A stretch of DNA of 24,643 nt from IMG/VR virus record IMGVR_UViG_3300031825_000066, positions 1 through 24,643 of that record, one strand, 5' to 3'. The DNA is from a virus. Positions 20,450 through 24,643 of this stretch are shown here, in pieces. Positions within the stretch are counted from its first letter, which is position 1. Every line of letters begins with the position of its first letter. Made by a program: the position numbers and the translations under genes. The notes beneath the pieces were generated by a model. That model saw only the letters and a program-made list of their open reading frames with translations, had not been told where the DNA came from and did not search any database.

Positions 20450-21736
20450 ATGCGCGATCACTTCGACAGGGCGGCGTTCGATCGCGATGTCGCGGACATG
20501 GCGACCTATGCGCCTGAACAGATCGGGCGGACACAGTTCCTGACGCCCAAGGGTTATCTCTACTGCACCGGAGTCCGCATCGCCCGCACCGGGCCGATGT
20601 TATACCGGTCGGACGAGCCCGCAGTTGCCGAGGTGACGCCGAACCCCGATGGTTCGATGACGGTCATCGTCCGCGATGCCGATGTCCTGTTCGCGGCTGA
20701 AACGCTCGAATCGTTCAACGGCATGGATGTCACGGATGACCATCCGGACGCGATGCTCGATCCGGACAGCGACCGCAGCCTCTCTGCTGGCACGATCATG
20801 AACCCGCGTCGCGGCGAAGGGCTCGATTCCGAGTATCTGGTCGCCGACCTCCTGATCAAGAGCGCCAGGCTGATCAAGGCCATTCAGGCCAGGAAGAAGC
20901 TGCAAGTCAGCTGCGGCTACGACGCCGAGGTCGAAGAGATCAAGCCGGGACTGGGCCGGCAAACCCGCATCGTCGGAAACCATGCGGCAATTGTTGATCG
21001 TGGCCGGGCGGGTCCGGCGTGTGCAATTCAAGACGAGGAGCCAACCATGGCAACGCCGAAGAAGAAGTGGTTCGACCGCCTGCGCAAGGCATTCAAGGAC
21101 AGCGACGAAGCTGGGCTCGAAGCCGCGCTGGCCGCTGCGCCGGAGGACATGACCGATGAGGATGACGACGGCACGCAGCGTGTCGAGATCGTCGTCAGCG
21201 CCGCGCCTGCCGCCGCAGCCGATGATGACACGGAACTCGAAGGGCGGATCGCCAAGATCGAGGAGGGCCTGACCGGACTGACTGCGGCCTTCGACAAGTT
21301 CGTCGCCGACAATGCCCCGCCGGCCGATGATGAGGTCAAGCCGACGAATGACGAGGATGCGGACGAGGAAAAGCCCGCATCGTCCGAAGAGGTGATGGAC
21401 AGCATCGCCAAGGCCGAGTGCATCCTCCCCGGCTACAAGCCCGGCACGATGGATTCGGCGGTCGGCAAGACCGTCACGGCGCTGCGTCGCGATGTTCTCA
21501 CCCGCGCGTTCGCCGATACCGCGCGCCGCCCACATGTCGAGGCGATCGTCGGCAAGGAGGCTGATTTCGCCGCGATGAGCCCGCGCGAGATGCGCCGGGT
21601 CTTCGACGGCGCCGCAGCCGTGGCCAAGATGGCGAACAACGCACCCCGCGTGCGCCTCGCCGACATTCCGCAGGGCCGGATGACCCCGGAGAAGATGCAG
21701 GCGGCCATCATCGCCCGCCGCGCTGCCCGCAAGTAA
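20450..21736 (+). CDS. DUF2213 prohead protease fused to scaffold
   Basis: A 428-aa protein. Residues 25-195 match DUF2213: GRTQFLTPKGYLYCTGVRIA, a MDVTDDHP segment (His98), LQVSCGYDAEVEE (Ser154) and GNHAAIVDRGRAG (177-189). These give a His/Ser pair as expected of capsid maturation proteases. Residues 200-428 are acidic and helical (EDMTDEDDDGTQ; ELEGRIAKIEEGLTGLTAAF), ending in a basic alanine-rich tail: a scaffold. Protease-scaffold fusions precede the capsid gene in many siphophages. It sits directly before the cement and capsid genes, as expected. An internal start for the scaffold part is described separately. Confidence 0.9.
   Translation: MRDHFDRAAFDRDVADMATYAPEQIGRTQFLTPKGYLYCTGVRIARTGPMLYRSDEPAVAEVTPNPDGSMTVIVRDADVLFAAETLESFNGMDVTDDHPDAMLDPDSDRSLSAGTIMNPRRGEGLDSEYLVADLLIKSARLIKAIQARKKLQVSCGYDAEVEEIKPGLGRQTRIVGNHAAIVDRGRAGPACAIQDEEPTMATPKKKWFDRLRKAFKDSDEAGLEAALAAAPEDMTDEDDDGTQRVEIVVSAAPAAAADDDTELEGRIAKIEEGLTGLTAAFDKFVADNAPPADDEVKPTNDEDADEEKPASSEEVMDSIAKAECILPGYKPGTMDSAVGKTVTALRRDVLTRAFADTARRPHVEAIVGKEADFAAMSPREMRRVFDGAAAVAKMANNAPRVRLADIPQGRMTPEKMQAAIIARRAARK
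21047..21736 (+). CDS. Nested scaffold protein from an internal in-frame start
   Basis: Within the DUF2213 gene an in-frame ATG at 21047 is preceded by a strong GAGGAG (21035-21040) six bases upstream. It falls exactly at the junction of protease and acidic scaffold, giving a 229-aa product starting MATPKKKWFDRLRKAFKDS. Lambda makes its Nu3 scaffold from an internal start in gene C, and this has the same layout. Separate production is inferred from the ribosome binding site and position. Confidence 0.65.
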   Translation: MATPKKKWFDRLRKAFKDSDEAGLEAALAAAPEDMTDEDDDGTQRVEIVVSAAPAAAADDDTELEGRIAKIEEGLTGLTAAFDKFVADNAPPADDEVKPTNDEDADEEKPASSEEVMDSIAKAECILPGYKPGTMDSAVGKTVTALRRDVLTRAFADTARRPHVEAIVGKEADFAAMSPREMRRVFDGAAAVAKMANNAPRVRLADIPQGRMTPEKMQAAIIARRAARK

Positions 21737-21776
21737 CCCTCCCCTCTCACCAACCCCTCAAAGCAAGGAACCAGCC

Positions 21777-22286
21777 ATGACGGCAATCACCCTGCGAATG
21801 AACGCCGCCATCGCTGGCGCCGTGACTCGCTCCTACCCCGGTCAGGTGATCTCCCAGGAGATCGTCGACGCCAACACGCCCCCCACTGCTTACGGCCAGC
21901 CGGTCAAGCTTGTTTCCGGCAAAATCCAGCCGATGGGCAGCACCGATGCCGCGACGCTGATCTATGGCATCACCGTTCGCCCGTTCCCGAAGACGGACAA
22001 CACCGGCACCTCGCCGGGCTATGGTGCCGGTACGCCCCCAACCTCGGGCATCATCGATATCATGCGCGTCGGCTTCATGGGCACGAAGCTTGCGCTCGGG
22101 ACCGCCGCTCGCGGTGCTCAGGCGTATGTCGTCACGACGGCAGGCGGGACGGTCAACATCGGCGACATCGTCGATGCGGCCAGCCCGGCCGGTGGCGGCA
22201 CCGCCGTTGCTCCGGCCAACTGGTATTTCACCGGCGCCGCCGATCCTTCCGGCAACACCGAAATCTCGGTCGGCATCGCCTTCTGA
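21777..22286 (+). CDS. Head cement/decoration protein
   Basis: A 169-aa protein 40 bases after the protease-scaffold gene. It begins MTAITLRMNAAIAGAVTRSY and has beta-rich segments (YGQPVKLVSGKIQPMGSTDA; DIMRVGFMGTKLALGTAARG; GDIVDAASPAGGGTAVAPAN) ending in EISVGIAF. Low charge, small size and place between scaffold and capsid genes match structural cement proteins that brace the capsid lattice, sometimes annotated Gp24-like or DUF2190-like. Similarity is by style and position. Confidence 0.75.
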   Translation: MTAITLRMNAAIAGAVTRSYPGQVISQEIVDANTPPTAYGQPVKLVSGKIQPMGSTDAATLIYGITVRPFPKTDNTGTSPGYGAGTPPTSGIIDIMRVGFMGTKLALGTAARGAQAYVVTTAGGTVNIGDIVDAASPAGGGTAVAPANWYFTGAADPSGNTEISVGIAF

Positions 22287-22293
22287 TCCTCCC

Positions 22294-22313
22294 GGCCCGG
22301 GTAACACCGGGCC
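22294..22313 (+). terminator. Hairpin after cement gene
   Basis: GGCCCGG (22294-22300) pairs perfectly with CCGGGCC (22307-22313) around a six-base loop, eight bases after the cement stop. No T-run follows. It could weaken read-through or protect the 3' end of upstream mRNA, helping set capsid:cement ratios. Confidence 0.45.
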
Positions 22314-22402
22314 ACCACGCCCTTTCCCTAAAACCCGCTTGGGCGAGCGGACCCGGTACCGTCGCGATGACGGCCCCATTCCCTTTGTTGGAGCCCCTGA
22401 AA

Positions 22403-23494
22403 ATGATCTATCTCCGTCAGCGGGACCGTGCGCCCGCCATCGTGACCGACCTCATGACAGGCCTGTCGGTGCCCAGCCGCAAGCTGCGCCGCTTCCACGA
22501 CGAGTTCGCCACCTACGACCGCGCCACCATGGATTCGGCCGGCGCGTTCCTGGTCGGCGAACTTGAGCGGCTCGACCCGATGATCCATGAACCCCTGGTC
22601 AGCGTGACTTGGGATCGCGACATCGATCTGCGCACCGACGTCCAGATGGGCGACGAGCAGTCGAGCTACACGACCAGCACGTTCGCCTCGACCGGCGGCG
22701 TCACGCCCAGCGGGATCAGCTGGGCCGGTAAGGAAACGACCACCCTGCCGCGCACTAACGTCGACATCGCCAAGATCGTCAATCCGTTGACGCTCTGGGC
22801 CGAGCAGGTCTCATACTCGCTGCCTGAACTGATGTCGGCTCAGCTGCTCGGCCGTCCGATCGATACCCAGATGCTTGCCGGCCTGAACCTGAAGCATCAG
22901 ATGGACACCGACCAGATGGTGTACATCGGCGATACGGTGCTGGGGAAGACCGGGCTGCTCAACCACACGCTGGTGACCAACGTCGCCAATGTCGCGGCTG
23001 GCTCAGCTGCCGGCGGGCCGCTCCAGTGGATCAACAAGACGCCGGACGAGATCAAGGCCGACGTCAACGAACTGCTCGTCTCGGTCTGGGCAGCCAGCGG
23101 CTTCAAGGCACCGCCGAACAAGCTGCTGCTTCCGCCGATCCCGTTCGGCTATCTCACCACGACGCTGGTCGGCAATGCTGCCGGCGACTCGATCCTGAAG
23201 TGGCTGCGCGAAAACAACGTCATGACCGCGCAGTACAATATCGACCTCGATATCCTGCCGGTGAAGTGGCTGGACAAGGCCAACATCAATGGCCCCGGCG
23301 GTGCGGCGGCGACCTATGACCGCATGGTCGCGTACACCCAGAAGTCGGATTATGTCCGTTATCCGCTGGTGCCGCTCCAGCCGATGCAGCCGCAGTATCG
23401 TGGGATCTGGATCGATGTGCCATATTTTGGGCGCCTCGGCTGCGTCGAAGTCGTGTACCCCGAGACGATGGGCGCGCGCGACGGCGTTGGCTGA
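22403..23494 (+). CDS. Major capsid protein, DUF2184-like
   Basis: A 363-aa protein. ATG 22403 has GGAG at normal distance; an upstream in-frame ATG (22367) has none. The chain has an N-terminal arm (SVPSRKLRRFHDEFATYDRA), then a core with AGAFLVGELERLDPMIHEPL, TTTLPRTNVDIAKIVNPLTL and MSAQLLGRPIDTQMLAGLNL. C-terminal strands include VRYPLVPLQPMQPQYRGIWI and RLGCVEVVYPETMGARDGVG. This fits DUF2184 capsid proteins, which form the HK97-fold head. Position after protease-scaffold and cement is standard. The N-terminal arm may or may not be trimmed by the protease. Confidence 0.9.
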   Translation: MIYLRQRDRAPAIVTDLMTGLSVPSRKLRRFHDEFATYDRATMDSAGAFLVGELERLDPMIHEPLVSVTWDRDIDLRTDVQMGDEQSSYTTSTFASTGGVTPSGISWAGKETTTLPRTNVDIAKIVNPLTLWAEQVSYSLPELMSAQLLGRPIDTQMLAGLNLKHQMDTDQMVYIGDTVLGKTGLLNHTLVTNVANVAAGSAAGGPLQWINKTPDEIKADVNELLVSVWAASGFKAPPNKLLLPPIPFGYLTTTLVGNAAGDSILKWLRENNVMTAQYNIDLDILPVKWLDKANINGPGGAAATYDRMVAYTQKSDYVRYPLVPLQPMQPQYRGIWIDVPYFGRLGCVEVVYPETMGARDGVG

Positions 23495-23504
23495 TCGACA
23501 TCCC

Positions 23505-23543
23505 GGGGCGCTCCCGCAACACCACCAATAGCGGGAGCGCTCC
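23505..23543 (+). promoter_or_regulatory. Hairpin that sequesters the ribosome binding site of the DUF4054 gene
   Basis: GGGGCGCTCCCGC (23505-23517) pairs with GCGGGAGCGCTCC (23531-23543), 13 pairs with one weak position, around a 13-base loop. The start codon follows immediately at 23544 and the GGGAG ribosome binding site is inside the right arm. The structure may terminate part of the capsid transcripts, limit translation of the connector, or both. Confidence 0.65.
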
Positions 23544-23936
23544 ATGGCTTTCACCTATGGGCAATTCGTCGAATCCTTCCCGGAATTCGCCGACCCGGAA
23601 ACCTACCCGCCGGGCACCTTCGAATTCTGGAAGGGCATCTCGGCCCTTTCCCTCAACTCCTGCCGCTGGGGGGCACTGCTCGACTTCGGCGCCCAGCTGT
23701 TCATCGCGCACAACATGCTCGAGCAAGCCCGGGCACTGAAGGTCGCGGCGAACGGCGGAACATCCGTCGGCCAGGTCACCGGCCCGCTGAGCGCCAAGGC
23801 GATCGACAAGATCAGCATGGCGTTCAACACCGATGCAGTGACGCTCGAAGGTGCTGGCGACTGGAACGCCACGACCTACGGTATCCGGTTCTTCCAGCTT
23901 GCGCTGATGATGGGCTCCGGCGGCCTGCAATTATGA
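23544..23936 (+). CDS. DUF4054 head-tail connector protein
   Basis: A 130-aa protein. It begins MAFTYGQFVESFPEFADPET and continues as a helical protein (LLDFGAQLFIAHNMLEQARA) with TYGIRFFQLALMMGSGGLQL at the end. This matches DUF4054, a family of phage adaptor proteins encoded right after the capsid gene and thought to join the head to the tail. Its ribosome binding site is buried in the hairpin directly upstream. It ends in ATGA overlap with the next gene. Confidence 0.88.
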   Translation: MAFTYGQFVESFPEFADPETYPPGTFEFWKGISALSLNSCRWGALLDFGAQLFIAHNMLEQARALKVAANGGTSVGQVTGPLSAKAIDKISMAFNTDAVTLEGAGDWNATTYGIRFFQLALMMGSGGLQL

Positions 23937-24457
23937 AGAGCGGGGTCAGGCTCGTTCGCGACAACTCGCCCGCCCTGACCCGCGCGATTGCCGCCCTGAC
24001 GAAGACCGCCTGTCTGGTCGGGTTCCCGGCATCGGAAGCCGAGCGCAAGCCGGAACCGGGCGAGAAGGACCAGCCGATCACAAACGCGGCGCTCGGCTAT
24101 ATCCACGACAACGGATCGCCCGCCGCGAACATCCCGGCAAGGCCCTTCATGGTGCCAGGGGTAACGGCGGCGGCGGGCCGTATAACGACGATCTATTCGA
24201 AGGCAGCCAAAGCCGCGATGGGTCAGCCATCCTCTGCCGACACGATTGTCGACACAGCGCACAACAAGGTCGGCCTGACCGCACAGGATGCGATCCAGTC
24301 GAAGATCGAGGCTGGCATTCCCCCGCCGCTATCGGAACGAACCATCGCGGAGCGCAGGCGCAGGCGCGGTGCCGATGCACCAGAAACGCCGTTGATCGAC
24401 AGCGGTCAGATGAAGACCGCGGTCACCTATGTGATCAGGCCGAAGGGCAAGAGCTGA
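23933..24457 (+). CDS. Phage neck/tail-completion protein (virion morphogenesis type)
   Basis: A 174-aa basic protein in ATGA overlap with the DUF4054 gene. The segment ALGYIHDNGSPAANIPARPF followed by MVPGV is typical of phage morphogenesis and tail-completion proteins (HK97 gp10-like or Mu gpG-like). The C-terminal KIEAGIPPPLSERTIAERRR and TPLIDSGQMKTAVTYVI agree with that group. It probably caps the head-tail joint. Position after the connector supports the call. Confidence 0.8.
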   Translation: MKSGVRLVRDNSPALTRAIAALTKTACLVGFPASEAERKPEPGEKDQPITNAALGYIHDNGSPAANIPARPFMVPGVTAAAGRITTIYSKAAKAAMGQPSSADTIVDTAHNKVGLTAQDAIQSKIEAGIPPPLSERTIAERRRRRGADAPETPLIDSGQMKTAVTYVIRPKGKS

Positions 24458-24643
24458 TGCCGGATATCGACCTGACCGACCTGCTCTCCGACCCGGATTT
24501 CGCCGAACAGCTGATCGTCATGCGGCGCCGGCAGGTCATCGATCCGATCACCGGCATCGCGACGGCGCAGAGCAACATGGTCGCACCGAAACCGCTCGGC
24601 GTCGTCATCCCGCAGGCCGACCTCCCGATCCAGCGCGGGCCCG
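24457..24643 (+). CDS. Further head-tail joining protein (5' part only)
   Basis: ATG 24457 overlaps the previous stop (TGATG). The 62 visible codons read MPDIDLTDLLSDPDFAEQLI and continue VMRRRQVIDPITGIATAQSN, open to the window edge. The acidic start and VMRRRQV strand fit a small head-tail joining protein in this position. The rest lies outside the window. Confidence 0.7.
   Translation, partial: MPDIDLTDLLSDPDFAEQLIVMRRRQVIDPITGIATAQSNMVAPKPLGVVIPQADLPIQRGP

Overview
This window is part of a temperate siphovirus genome, almost certainly a prophage, in a GC-rich alphaproteobacterium. Protein style, strong G/C preference at third codon positions and gene order resemble prophages of Sphingomonadales; that host assignment is inference from memory, not a search. 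No chromosomal housekeeping gene, integrase, attachment site, tRNA, rRNA or CRISPR array is visible, so both prophage ends lie outside the window.

Layout. (1) 1-2335, lysogeny/immunity region: a leftward DUF7666-type gene with an in-frame 27-bp repeat tail (cut by the window edge), a leftward HTH repressor without a peptidase domain, a divergent Cro-like small HTH gene, a GIY-YIG/HTH fusion and a leftward small ORFan. Two operator-like dyads, built from four related half-sites with nearly the same spacing, sit upstream of the DUF7666 gene and between repressor and cro. (2) 2402-10492, rightward early genes, mostly with ATGA/GTGA start-stop overlaps: hypothetical proteins, a CII-position HTH-like regulator, a tiny membrane protein, a beta-type DNA methyltransferase, a winged-helix/zinc-ribbon protein, a DUF2303 (YfdQ) protein with its partner, a VRR-NUC nuclease, a RepA-like AAA helicase, then a G-rich repeat/hairpin block (candidate replication origin) and a DUF2493/SLOG protein. 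(3) 10543-12439, middle genes: a DUF6456-like putative late regulator, two small membrane proteins and small ORFs, closed by a strong intrinsic terminator at 12549-12580. (4) 12630-24643, late head module: terS, terL, DUF1073 portal, gpF-like minor head protein, NUDIX hydrolase, [IS insertion], a leftward small gene, a fibre/decoration-like protein, DUF2213 protease-scaffold fusion with a probable internal scaffold start, cement protein, DUF2184 major capsid protein, DUF4054 connector, a tail-completion/neck protein and the start of a further head-tail joining gene.

The most striking feature is a complete 1,945-bp IS1595-family (ISXO2-like) element at 17641-19585 within the head operon. It has about 22-bp terminal inverted repeats and a perfect 8-bp target duplication (CAACTAAA). 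Besides its transposase it carries a 46-aa basic protein and a DNA methyltransferase, with the first two genes in an ATGA overlap. It landed in the overlapping stop codons of two convergent phage genes, and the target duplication gave each gene back its own stop, so neither reading frame was damaged.

Other points worth checking are the shared operator half-sites, the candidate origin after the helicase gene, the nested scaffold start, the 146-bp portal/gpF overlap, and a hairpin after the capsid gene that buries the ribosome binding site of the next gene.
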